Assembly: GCF_032854445.1 (NCBI RefSeq) | Contig: NC_088306.1 | Coordinates: 9,202,193 to 9,262,192, forward strand | Direction of reading: 5' to 3' | DNA length: 60,000 nucleotides | Source of the DNA: Liolophura sinensis | Taxonomy: Eukaryota > Mollusca > Polyplacophora > Chitonida > Chitonidae | In this document: piece by piece, positions 1-11,900 of the stretch | How the letters are laid out: each line of letters starts with the position of its first letter | Numbering within the stretch: position 1 is the stretch's first letter | Made by a program: the position numbers and the translations under genes | The notes under the pieces: generated by a model | Database searches by the model: none | Seen by the model: the letters and a program-made list of their open reading frames with translations, nothing else | What the model was told of the DNA's origin: nothing

Positions 1-494
1 GGAGACAACTGTAGAATGACAGTAAGTGTTTTAATGTTGCAGCGTTATATCTCAGTTTCCAGGCCTTTGTTTTGTTTTCTTTTTTTTTTTGTGTGCGATT
101 AACGAATAGCTGTTGGTCGCTTTGCCCTGAGATTCCTTATATTTTTTTGTTTTCAGATTGTTGTGGTCATTTTCCGATAGGTCGATAAGTTATAAATGTT
201 TTCACATTTGTGAATGCCCATGGCAAATCACCTGTGTCGTGGACACAGTTTTGTAGTTTAACACCCTGATGGTATTTAGCACTGCAAGCAGCAGCTTTTG
301 CCTCTCCAGTGAACTTTTTTTCTACACCTCTCTTGCCATGACACCATGAAGACAGGAATTGGAGTTACGAAAGATGTTTTGGTTTCCCACAGCAACCTGT
401 GATAGATAAATGGGGAGAGCTTATTCAATGCTTGAACATGAGGCAGAGTTTGTCCAGTTGCAGTCCTCTCTCTCTCTCTGTAGGAGGACCATAG
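1..494 (+). other. Doubtful 3' end of a plus-strand gene
   Basis: Bases 1-21 end in AATGACA|GTAAGT, a strong donor. At 392 there is a good acceptor (TTGGTTTCCCACAG), after which 393-491 reads QPVIDKWGELIQCLNMRQSL and more, stopping at TAG 492-494; the phase is compatible with the donor. The protein is not recognised, and only seven codons precede the donor. Long T-rich DNA with AATAAA at about 1143, 1177 and 3351 would suit a 3' UTR. Confidence 0.22.
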
Positions 495-3480
495 ACACCC
501 TCATCTGGATAGATTTGGCACCAGCACCTCGACCACACACAAGATTCTCTCGTATATTCCTATTGAAAGACTACAAAAGGTACACAGTGTTCAAGTTGAC
601 AGCTGTGGCTAGGTTGGCTTAAATACAGGTTAAAATATCATAACGAAAATTGAGATAGTTTATGTGTTTGGAAATATCAACCTGTAGTTTTGGTCTGTTT
701 CTTGCGTAGGTATGTGTGAAATGAAAGATGTGTGATTGGATTTTGTTGTCTTAATGATTTTTTTTTTCAAATGGTTTATATGTTGATATATTTTCGTGCA
801 GAATGGTGGTGGTAAATGTACGTTTGTATTGTGCTGGTTGAGTAAGATACGCATTTCTGGGACACAGTTTTGTTGAAATGTTGAACAGGTTGAGAGTATT
901 AAGTACTCCAAACTTGCTTTTGAAGAAGGGAGAAGACAGCGGTTTGTTTAGTTTTGAGAAAGTCCTAAGAATAAGAGATGGATAAGCAGCATTTCATGCT
1001 GTGATGTTTAGTCTGTCCCTGTCGTGTGTTGGTGCATGGTAAAATTTAAGAGAGATGTGAGTCATTGAAATTATTATTTTTTTCTTTGTTTTGATTTTAA
1101 TTAAGTTTGTAAATTTAGATTTGGAGTTCTGATAGTTGAAATAAATAATTCATTTCTAAAAATTCATGTGTGATGAAATAAATGTGAAACCCAGGAGGCT
1201 GTGGGCTTCACTCTTCCTAGTAATTGTTTAAACAGACTTACATAATGCTGCCTTTTTCTTCCAGCATTTTCTGTACATCTTCAAGAGGAAGACAAAGAAA
1301 TCCTCTCTTAGAACAGCACACAAATACATGACAATTTATTGAAAACTTTTGTGTAAAACTACTACGCAGAAAGGTTGTGTCGATATTTGTGTCTCATCTT
1401 GAGTTTCATTAATATTTATATATTATGTGTTTTATTCGTCTTTGTGTTTGGTATGTGGCACCTAGTGTAATTATCTGGAAAGTTGATTGTCTTTTTACAG
1501 TGATTTGAAGCTGGGTTAAATGTTTGGTAGCTGATTATGTCATGGCTTAAAAAAACTGTGAGAAAACAGGAGGTTGTTAACTGGGCGCCAGTTACTTCCC
1601 TTGACCCCAAACCCATCTCCCTATAAAGACAGTCTAATATACTTGGTGTGTTATAATTCTATGTCCTGATGGAAAGAAATCTTTTAGGTATCTATCATTC
1701 ATCAACCTCGAAGCCTTGCTATCATATCATAGTAGACGAATCAAATCAGTTCTGAAATATGTGTGAATAACATTTTGTATAATCTACAGTTTTCTGGTGT
1801 TCTGGGGTTTTGATTTGTTTCTCCCCTTTTTTGGCTTTTTCTTTTGGTTATTACACACGGGTTCATGTTACAACTTGCCATGTTAAAGGTGATTTTTTTT
1901 TTTCGCCATGAAATCTTGTAATAACTGTTTGTTTGCTATTATTGATTCAAAACTGAGAAATAATCCCCACAACATACAGGAACATAGACATGGTGGATAT
2001 CTGTGGCTCAAATCAAGCTGTTTGTTATCCACTACAGGAAGTTGTCCGTGGCAGTCACAGGCACTGATGTCAGAGTTACCTGCTCTTCCGTTTTACTGCT
2101 GATAAAGCCTACCTTACCTTTCAGTGGCATTTCCATGTATAACCGGAAAACATGACCAATAACATGGATTACACTCTTACTTTATAGTTAAAAAGCAGTT
2201 TAAGGACCAGTAAAGAAACGCCAACGAACAAAGGTGTAATCGACTTTGTGAATCCACTTTGGGAAAGGAAGGGGAGGATACTCTGATGATGACTGGATGC
2301 TGAACACAGCTATGTTTTGGTTCAGTGACGTGACCTGTTCTGATCAAGCACTTAATCTGTTCAAAATTTGACGATGTAAATACTTAATGGTTGCTTTTCC
2401 CTCTTCATTGTTCGGAGTCCTTCACATTTAAATCCATTCGCTGACCAGTAACTATAGAAGGCTCGAGTATGGCGCAGAACACTCAATCATTCGCATATGG
2501 AAAGCGCGTGATGCTCGACTACTAAGCTGCACCGGTTATGAAGCCGTGGATGATGACGTCACTAGTCTACTGTCTTGGCAGAGGCTGAACCACTTTGCCA
2601 TCAGATTTATCTATCAATATATATATAAACACACATGTACATGTATAAATGCTTGGTTGTCGGACTGGTAGAGCAGAATACGATGTTCCCAGCTAAAGCT
2701 TCTCCCTCGTTTACCGCTAGATATACTCAAAACTCCAACTTAATGTAAATAGTATAGATACATGAAAATCGGATGACGGCATTGGCCATGCGCCGACGAA
2801 AAGTGTTTCTATTTGATATTTTTGTATTAGCTTCTCTAGTTAGGTAAACTTATCTTTGCCAGTATAAGTAATAAAGCATTCAGTTTTTCCGGCAGCATTT
2901 CTATCTGGCCACCATATATCGACCACGATAAACCATTAGCTACTCAGTCAAAAAAAAAAAAAAAGAAAGGAATTTCACTCCTTCATTACATGGTATACTG
3001 GCATGAAATAATAGTCTACCACTGGTACGTGTAGTGGGGTTTTGTTTTGTATTGATTGGAAATGACATCTTCAGCACACTGTAGTGTGTTCACAAAAGTA
3101 CAGATGTCTTTTGTAACCCACATGCTGTTAAAGATCATGTTGAGGTCATAGCGTGTGGAGAATTCCATTTAAGTGGATAAGACATATTTTGAGCAGATTA
3201 TTTGAAATTTGTGCTAAAATGACCTGATTCTAAAGGGGGGAAAAAGATTGTTGTTAATTATGTAATCATGTATAGTTATCGTAGCTTTATTGATGAATAG
3301 TGCTATCACTCCCTTTCGGTTAACCGACTCTGTATATATTGCCCAAATTTAAATAAACATTGGTTTCAGACATGTTTTGTTTCTGGATGTTTTGGTTTCC
3401 CATGCGAGAAATTGTCGTCAGCCTCTGTACTGGTATTGTCACTGTTGTTCCTTAATGGCCGGTTCAAGGTACAAAATACC
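495..3480. other. AT-rich stretch, no gene seen
   Basis: Unique, T-rich on the plus strand, with scattered AATAAA hexamers and short A/T runs. Six-frame reading gives only short open stretches without recognisable domains. It may be a long 3' UTR or intergenic DNA. Confidence 0.4.
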
Positions 3481-3484
3481 GCCT

Positions 3485-3615
3485 GTGGGGGCCGAGGTGG
3501 TTAACACGCTAGTGTGGCACAATGACCTTGTGGCCTCTCACCAATGCGGTTTCTGTGAGTTAAGTCTAGCTAATGCTGGCTTCCTGTTCAGCTGTAGGAG
3601 GGAAGATCTGTCTTC
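3485..3615 (+). mobile_element. SINE-A head fragment
   Basis: tRNA-like 5' part only (GGGGCCGAGGTGGTTAACAC, then GTGAGTTAAGTCTAG in B-box position). This SINE family has a tRNA head with A and B boxes, a core with CCTGCGGATGGTCGTGGGTT, and a tail ending CGGCGTAAAACACCAATC plus AAATA repeats. Confidence 0.7.
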
Positions 3616-4573
3616 TTGAAAGCTAAGCTGTGAAGAATGGAACTGGTCTCCGACCAACATCTGAAAATAATTTGTAGCTGTCACATGGCTGTAAACGGCG
3701 GGCCTTTTATTCGTAGGCCTATAATGTCATTCCATGGGTAGAGGAATTACTTGTATGCATGTCACTTGTATGATATATGACGTCAGTATTCCCATATCTG
3801 CGTGTGCGCAGTACGTATGTTGTAGTGAGTTGCAATGGCGACTCGGTCCTGTTGTGATTGTGTCTAATTCCGCTTAACTCGGGACTAAGGATCTTTATAT
3901 TCATCGTGTTGAATTAGATGGCCACGTTGGAAATATGAACTGTCGCCACCAAAGGGCATCTGAAATAGATGTTTTATTACAGACAACTTCTGTATTAGCA
4001 TGGTACACGATTTGAATACTTCTTTGCCTATTTCGCGAAGAACTTTCCTTGTGTCTTTCTAACATCAACGAAAACTGTTGACTGCTGCCTTTCGCATGAT
4101 TCCGTGCTAATTTTGGACTTTATATACTTTCACAGTAGTTTAGTGATTAGTATTAAGCGTGGTTTTGGGAATTGGACTTGCGATTATTGACCAGGGGCCT
4201 TTTCCACAATGCGATCATACCATGGCAACTCATGGTTTAACATGACATTATTTATTTATTTATTTGGTTGATTTGTGTTTTATGCCGTTGAATGAGTATT
4301 ACATTAGCAGTTAAAGAGTTTGCTCACTAACAAACCAGTTGGTATGGGGCCATCCGTGGCCAAAGACGAGTTTTGGGACAATATGAACCCACCTCACTAT
4401 TATACAGCCACCATCTGTAAATGACCGGGCCAAAGCCTCAAGTTTGACATTCGTATACCACTCATTTAAACAATACAGGGGTGACCCAAGACCAAATTCA
4501 AAAACAGCATAAAGCACCAGTTTCGAAAGAAATATGAAGTAAGAAAATAATATATACACAGTAAACTCCGGCC
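3616..4573. other. No gene seen; SINE tail debris
   Basis: Unique AT-rich DNA. A minus-strand SINE-A tail fragment lies at about 4249-4296, next to ATTT repeats. The segment at 4192-4240 resembles the edge of a fold-back element (GGGGCCTTTTCCACAA). Confidence 0.4.
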
Positions 4574-4715
4574 GTACGTGATGAAGGTCAACCTGCGGAT
4601 GGTCTTGGGTTTCCCCGTGGCTGGGCCCGGTTTCCTCCTACCATAATGCTGGCCGCCGTGATATAATGAAATATTCTTCAGTATGGCGTAAAACACCAAT
4701 CAAAATAAATAAATA
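4574..4715 (+). mobile_element. SINE-A, 5'-truncated
   Basis: Core and tail of SINE-A: CCTGCGGATGGTCTTGGGTT, CCGTGATATAATGAAATATT, then AACACCAATCAAAATAAATA. The head is missing. Confidence 0.85.
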
Positions 4716-4940
4716 TAAACCGTAAATAAAGCTGAATTCTCCCATCCAAGTGAATACATATTAGAACGCACAATTTTACACTGGCAAATAATATGCGAGG
4801 ATGAACATAACAAATAGGACAGTAGGGTCAACTGTTGGATGGTATTCTTTCTTTTCCCCTTATTACTCTCCATAAGCCGTTAGCGGACTGACTCTAACGT
4901 GTGTAACCTATTGTAACATACATACACCATGTAGCTATGA

Positions 4941-4998
4941 TTTATTTATTTATTTATTTAGCGCTAGTGTGCTAACCAAGTGAGCCACGGAGGCCCCC
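4941..4998 (-). mobile_element. SINE-A, internally deleted
   Basis: A TTTA tail repeat is joined directly to the tRNA-like head (GCTAACCAAGTGAGCCACGG), as after deletion of the whole core. Confidence 0.7.
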
Positions 4999-5820
4999 AT
5001 TTAGCTTTGGCTGCAAACTCGAAACCACTGCACAATATTAGCAAGAACCCAGAAATCGTGGTGGACCTTGTATCACCAATATTATACATAGGGGCCTACA
5101 AAGTTTAGTGCCAACCACTAAACTTTACAAAGATTTACCAACGGGACCTCAAAATACCCCATGTTTCCGGGAGAGTCATAGCACTTGCAGCCAAAGTGAC
5201 ACGGCCAATCAAAATATGTTTTGAAAGAGAAAAAACAGAGAGTTTTGATCATGCAAACGTTTAATTCAAGTCCCCACTGAATTAAGCAATCACAGACAAC
5301 TGAATTTGTCATCAAATAGCCAAGTCATTAAAATGGAACTTATTTTTGGGGGGGGGGGTGTATGTCACCCCCCTTGACAAAGATAGAACAAAGAGTGATT
5401 TTAGATTGAACGTCAAATCCTTCAAGCTACTGTCTCCTCAAACGAACATTCCAAATGGAGAGTTACAAGCTCTATTGTACAACAGGTCAGAAAGCAACGT
5501 TTTTGTTTTTGTTTTTTTTTTTACAAGAAGAGTTAGGAAAAAATTGGTTCATGAGGAAATGGACTTCGAACGGGTCAGAAGGCCACGTTCTGTAATGGAA
5601 GTGTTACAAAAACTGGTTACGAAAATTGGACTAGAAAGGCCTAAAAAACGTCGTTGGTTACAAGAGGAGTGACGAAAAACTGGCTAACGAGAAACTGTAC
5701 AAAAGGTCAGAACGCTACGTGCTTTACGAGTAGTTGCGGTGACCTGGAAATTAAATTCTGTCGAACAGGCCACACGCCGCCAAAGTTTCTAGTTATCTGG
5801 TTTTCATTTTCATTTTGATG
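4999..5820. other. No gene seen; presumed 3' flank of the PLEKHB-like gene
   Basis: Unique DNA with a minus-strand ATTAAA at 5260-5265 that could polyadenylate the PLEKHB-like transcript. At 5480-5730 a loosely repeated motif with GGTCAGAA every 40-100 bp gives a 108-codon open stretch on the plus strand without homology; it is not called a gene. Confidence 0.35.
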
Positions 5821-5912
5821 TCATGAGAACATCGAATGTCGTCTTCCAAAGGATTGGCGCCGCAGGAAGGCGGGCAACAGCGACATCCGGCGACCAGGAG
5901 TTCGCGGTACAC
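5821..5912 (-). CDS. PLEKHB-like exon 5 (terminal exon, Arg-rich tail)
   Basis: 92 nt, residues 160-189 and stop TGA at 5821-5823. The acceptor TTTTGGTTCCTTCAG is good, and the phase (two bases completing a Gly codon) matches exon 4 exactly. The tail is rich in Arg with a short LLPAFL patch and no transmembrane stretch. It is assigned on splice signals, phase and CpG-rich composition rather than homology, so it is the least certain exon of the model. Confidence 0.5.
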
Positions 5913-8900
5913 CTGAAGGAACCAAAACAAACCCCACACATATCCTTCATATTTATTTTTTTATTTGATTTTTGTTCAACGCCATGTTCAAGAATTTTTT
6001 ACTTTTAGGATGGCACTATAATACATAGTATTATATGGGTGGAAGAAACCTGAATGTCCGGGGAAACCACCGGCCTTAGGCAAGTTACTGATACATTTTT
6101 TTGGCGGAAGACAAGTGGCCTTCAATGTAGGCCTATTTATTTATTTGATTGGTGTTTTACGCCGTCCTCAAGGATATTTCACTTATACGATGGCGGCCAG
6201 CATTATGGTGGGAGAAAACCGGGCAGGGCCCGGGGGAAATCCGCAACCATCCGCAGGTTAATGCCAGACCTTCCCACGTATGGCCGGTGAGGAAGCCAGC
6301 CTGAGCTGGACTCTAACTCACAGCGAACGCATTGGTGAGAGGTTCCTGGGTCATTACGCTGCGCTAGCCCCCTCCTTCAATGCACGTGAGGCTGCGAATA
6401 CGGCCACAGGGAGACCTCACGAAGGCCTCACGAAGGCCTCCACAAGCAGTGACATTAATGGAATCAACGAATTCCTTGTCCAAGACCGATTTTAAACCCC
6501 CAACTCGTGTGTCTCCGCACCTTGATAAAATTATCTCGTACCGGATATAATTATCTCGCACCCTGACATAATTATCTCGCACTCCGATATAATTATCTCG
6601 CACCCCGAAATAAGTATCTCGCACCCCGATATAAGTATCTCGCACCCCGATATAATAAACTGATAGGTGGCTGTGTTAATTTAAAATTTAATGTTCAAAC
6701 CTCACGTGGATGGGAAAGACGTATAACGTTCAAAGTTCTGGCCCATTGCTGTACGAACTGATCGATCGATTGATTGACTTACTGACTGACCGATTCGTGC
6801 TTAAGAAGTTTTCACTTTATTGACGGTGGTCGATTATTGGGTGGCGGAAACCGGAGTGCCCGGAGTAAATTCTCAACCTTCACCAGGTACCTGACAAACC
6901 TGACTAGAAGCCGCAGCCGAAACGGCGAGAACTGGATTCGAACACTTCATTGGTAAAGAATCTGATGGTTGCAGGCTTTTATGCCGTGAACGTTCATTTC
7001 ACTGGATCAGCAGTCTTTGCTTTCGGATTTGAACAATCAAATGAACGATCTTGGGGTTCAAAATTTGAAATTATTGAGCATAAAACATGACTTTGCGGGA
7101 ATTCCGTGTATCAAAAAACAAGATGGCTAGGTAACGTAGGGCCGCTGGTTTATCGAAATAAGATCGATCATGTGTTAGAATGATTTAACCTCATGGAATT
7201 AAGATTAACTGAACAAAAGCTAAACTTACCAGACTGCCCAGTTATTGAGGCTGAGTTGCTTGGCGGATAGACGACACGTTGTTGTTTGGATTTATCCTGT
7301 GGCCGACGGGCGGTCACCTGACCCCTGGGGTAAGACTTGGAATGTCCTATGGGGCGGTGCTGTTGGGGCTGTTTAGACATCATCCCCTCAAGAGTGAAGA
7401 GCCAGAGACTATTGAATAAAGGGGAGAAACAAGAAAAGTTAGTCAGGAATCTTTTTATTTATGGATTTATTTCATTGGTATTTAGTGGGTGAATTTGTGA
7501 ATTGTGTGGAAGGTCACCGGAAACGGAAATGTGTTTAAAAGATGAGGTTTGTGCTGGAGTCTGGTCTAAGAAAGGTGTTAAGAGAGAAGAGAGTTTGTTA
7601 TGGGCATTGGTCTGAAAAGTGTGTAGAGAGAGAAGACAGGTTTTGGAGGGCCATGGTCTGAAAAATGTGTTAAGAGAGGACAGAGTTTGCTGGGGAGATT
7701 GATCTGAGAAGTGTGTTAAGAGAGAAGAGAGTTTATGGTGGAGCATAGTCTGAAAAGTGTGTTAAGGGAGAAGAGAGTTTATGGTGGACCTTGGTCTGAT
7801 AATTATGCTAAGAGAGAAGAGAGTTTATGGTGGACCTTGGTCTGAGAATTATGTTAAGAGAGAAGAGAGTTTATGGTGGACCTTGGTCTGAGAATTATGT
7901 TAAGAGAGAAGAGAGTTTATGGTGGACCTTGGTCTGAGAATTATGTTAAGAGAGAAGAGAGTTTATGGTGGACCTTGGTCTGAGAATTATGCTAAGAGAG
8001 AAGAGAGTTTATGGTGGAGCTTAGTCTGAGAATTATGTTAAGAGAGAAGAGAGTTTATGGTGGACCTTGGTCTGAGAATTATGCTAAGAGAGAAGAGAGT
8101 TTATGGTGGAGCTTAGTCTGAGAATTATGTTAAGAGAGAAGAGAGTTTATGGTGGACCTTGGTCTGAGAATTATGTTAAGAGAGAAGAGAGTTTATGGTG
8201 GATCCTGGTTTGAAAAGTATGTTAAGGGAGAAGAGATTTTATGGTGGACCTTGGTCTGATAATTATGTTAAGAGAGGGGAAAGTTTATGGTGGAGCCTGG
8301 TCTGAAAAGTGTGTAAAGGGAGAAGAGAGTTTATGGTGGACCTTGGTCTGATAATTATGCTAAGAGAGAAGAGAGTTTGTAGTGAATCCTGGTCTGAAAA
8401 GTGTGTTACGAGAGAAGAGAGTTTATGGCGGACCTTGGTCAGAGAATTATGTTAAGAGAGAAGAGAGTTTGTGGTGGAGCCTGGTCTGAAAAGTGTGTTA
8501 AGGGAGAAGAGAGTTTGTGGTGGTGCGTAGTCTGAAAATTGCGTTAAGAGAGAAGAGAGTTTATGATGGACCTTGGTCTGAGAATTATGTTAAGAGAGAA
8601 GAGAGTTTATGGTGGACCTTGGTCTGAGAATTATGTTAAGAGAGAAGAGAGTTTATGGTGGACCTTGGTCTGATAATTATGCTAAGAGAGAAGAGAGTTT
8701 ATGGTGGACCTTGGTCTGAGAATTATGTTAAGAGAGAAGAGAGTTTATGGTGGACCTTGGTCTGAGAATTATGTTAAGAGAGAAGAGAGTTTATGGTGGA
8801 CCTTGGTCTGAGAATTATGTTAAGAGAGAAGAGAGTTTATGGTGGACCTTGGTCTGAGAATTATGTTAAGAGAGAAGAGAGTTTATGGTGGACCTTGGTC

Positions 8901-11900
8901 TGAGAATTATGTTAAGAGAGAAGAGAGTTTATGGTGGACCTTGGTCTGAGAATTATGTTAAGAGAGAAGAGAGTTTATGGTGGACCTTGGTCTGATAATT
9001 ATGCTATGTCTGAGAATTATGTTAAGAGAGAAGAGAGTTTATGGTGGACCTTGGTCTGAGAATTATGCTAAGAGAGAAGAGAGTTTATGGTGGACCTTGG
9101 TCTGAGAATTATGCTAAGAGAGAAGAGAGTTTATGGTGGACCTTGGTCTGATAATTATGCTAAGAGAGAAGAGAGTTTATGGTGGACCTTGGTCTGAGAA
9201 TTATGCTAAGAGAGAAGAGAGTTTATGGTGGAGCTTAGTCTGAGAATTATGTTAAGAGAGAAGAGAGTTTATGGTGGACCTTGGTCTGAGAATTATGTTA
9301 AGAGAGAAGAGAGTTTATGGTGGAGCCTGGTTTGAAAAGTATGTTAAGGGAGAAGAGATTTTATGGTGGACCTTGGTCTGATAATTATGTTAAGAGAGGG
9401 GAAAGTTTATGGTGGAGCCTGGTCTGAAAAGTGTGTAAAGGGAGAAGAGAGTTTATGGTGGACCTTGGTCTGATAATTATGCTAAGAGAGAAGAGAGTTT
9501 GTAGTGAATCCTGGTCTGAAAAGTGTGTTACGAGAGAAGAGAGTTTATGGCGGACCTTGGTCTGAGAATTATGTTAAGAGAGAAGAGAGTTTGTGGTGGA
9601 GCCTGGTCTGAAAAGTGTGTTAAGGGAGAAGAGAGTTTGTGGTGGTGCGTAGTCTGAAAATTGCGTTAAGAGAGAAGAGAGCTTATGATGGACCTTGGTC
9701 TGAGAATTATGCTAAGAGAGAAGAGAGTTTATGGTGGACCTTGGTCTGATAATTATGCTAAGAGAGAAGAGAGTTTATGGTGGACCTTGGTCTGATAACT
9801 ATGCTAAGAGAGAAGAGAGTTTATGGTGGACCTTGGTCTGAGAATTATGTTAAGAGAGAAGAGAGTTTATGGTGGACCTTGGTCTGATAATTATGCTAAG
9901 AGAGAAGAGAGTTTATGGTGGACCTTGGTCTGAGAATTATGTTAAGAGAGAAGAGAGTTTATGGTGGACCTTGGTCTGATAATTATGCTAAGAGAGAAGA
10001 GAGTTTATGGTGGACCTTGGTCTGAGAATTATGTTAAGAGAGAAGAGAGTTTATGGTGGACCTTGGTCTGAGAATTATGCTAAGAGAGAAGAGAGTTTAT
10101 GGTGGACCTTGGTCTGAGAATTATGCTAAGAGAGAAGAGAGTTTATGGTGGACCTTGGTCTGAGAATTATGCTAAGAGAGAAGAGAGTTTATGGTGGACC
10201 TTGGTCTGAGAATTATGTTAAGAGAGAAGAGAGTTTATGGTGGACCTTGGTCTGAGAATTATGTTAAGAGAGAAGAGAGTTTATGGTGGACCTTGGTCTG
10301 AGAATTATGTTAAGAGAGAAGAGAGTTTATGGTGGACCTTGGTCTGATAATTATGCTAAGAGAGAAGAGAGTTTATGGTGGACCTTGGTCTGAGAATTAT
10401 GCTAAGAGAGAAGAGAGTTTATGGTGGACCTTGGTCTGAGAATTATGTTAAGAGAGAAGAGAGTTTATGGTGGACCTTGGTCTGAGAATTATGCTAAGAG
10501 AGAAGAGAGTTTATGGTGGACCTTGGTCTGAGAATTATGTTAAGAGAGAAGAGAGTTTATGGTGGACCTTGGTCTGAGAATTATGTTAAGAGAGAAGAGA
10601 GTTTATGGTGGACCTTGGTCTGAGAATTATGTTAAGAGAGAAGAGAGTTTATGGTGGACCTTGGTCTGAGAATTATGCTAAGAGAGAAGAGAGTTTATGG
10701 TGGACCTTGGTCTGATAATTATGCTAAGAGAGAAGAGAGTTTATGGTGGACCTTGGTCTGAGAATTATGCTAAGAGAGAAGAGAGTTTATGGTGGACCTT
10801 GGTCTGAGAATTATGTTAAGAGAGAAGAGAGTTTATGGTGGACCTTGGTCTGAGAATTATGTTAAGAGAGAAGAGAGTTTATGGTGGACCTTGGTCTGAG
10901 AATTATGTTAAGAGAGAAGAGAGTTTATGGTGGACCTTGGTCTGATAATTATGCTAAGAGAGAAGAGAGTTTATGGTGGACCTTGGTCTGAGAATTATGT
11001 TAAGAGAGAAGAGAGTTTATGGTGGACCTTGGTCTGATAATTATGCTAAGAGAGAAGAGAGTTTATGGTGGACCTTGGTCTGAGAATTATGTTAAGAGAG
11101 AAGAGAGTTTATGGTGGACCTTGGTCTGATAATTATGCTAAGAGAGAAGAGAGTTTATGGTGGACCTTGGTCTGAGAATTATGCTAAGAGAGAAGAGAGT
11201 TTATGGTGGACCTTGGTCTGAGAATTATGTTAAGAGAGAAGAGAGTTTATGGTGGACCTTGGTCTGAGAATTATGCTAAGAGAGAAGAGAGTTTGTGGTG
11301 GAGCTTAGTCTAAAAAGTGTGTTACGAGAGAAGAGAGTTTGTGGTGGAGCATGGTCTGAGAAGTGTGTTAAGAGAGGACAGAGTTTGTGGAGGAGCATGG
11401 ACTGAGAAGTGTGTTAAGAGAGGACAGAGTTTGTGGTGGAGTATGGTCTGAGAAGTGTGTTAAGAGAGAACAGAGTTTGTGGAGGAGCATGGTCTGAGAA
11501 GTGTGTTAAGAGAGGACAGAGTTTGTGGAGGAGCATGGACTGAGAAGTGTGTTAAGAGAGGACAGAGTTTGTGGTGGAGTATGGTCTGAGAAGTGTGTTA
11601 AGAGAGAACAGAGTTTGTGGAGGAGCATGGTTGGAGAAGTGTGTTAAGAGAGGACAGAGTTTGTGGAGAAGTATGGTCTGAGAAGTGTGTTAAGAGAGGA
11701 CAGAGTTTGTGGAGGAGCATGGTCTGAGAAGTGTGTTAAGAGAAGACAGAGTTTGGGGAGGAGCATGGTCTCAGAAGTGTGTTAAGAGAGGACAGGGTTT
11801 GTGGAGGAGCATGGACTGAGAAGTGTGTTAAGAGAGGACAGAGTTTGTGGAGGAGCATGGTCTGAGAAGTGTGTTAAGAGAGAACAAAGTTTGTGGAGGA

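Noticed and set aside
5346-5672. 108-codon plus-strand frame rich in Arg/Lys
   Set aside because: Begins in a G run, spans T runs and a loose repeat, has no homology that I recognise, and lacks splice or promoter context.
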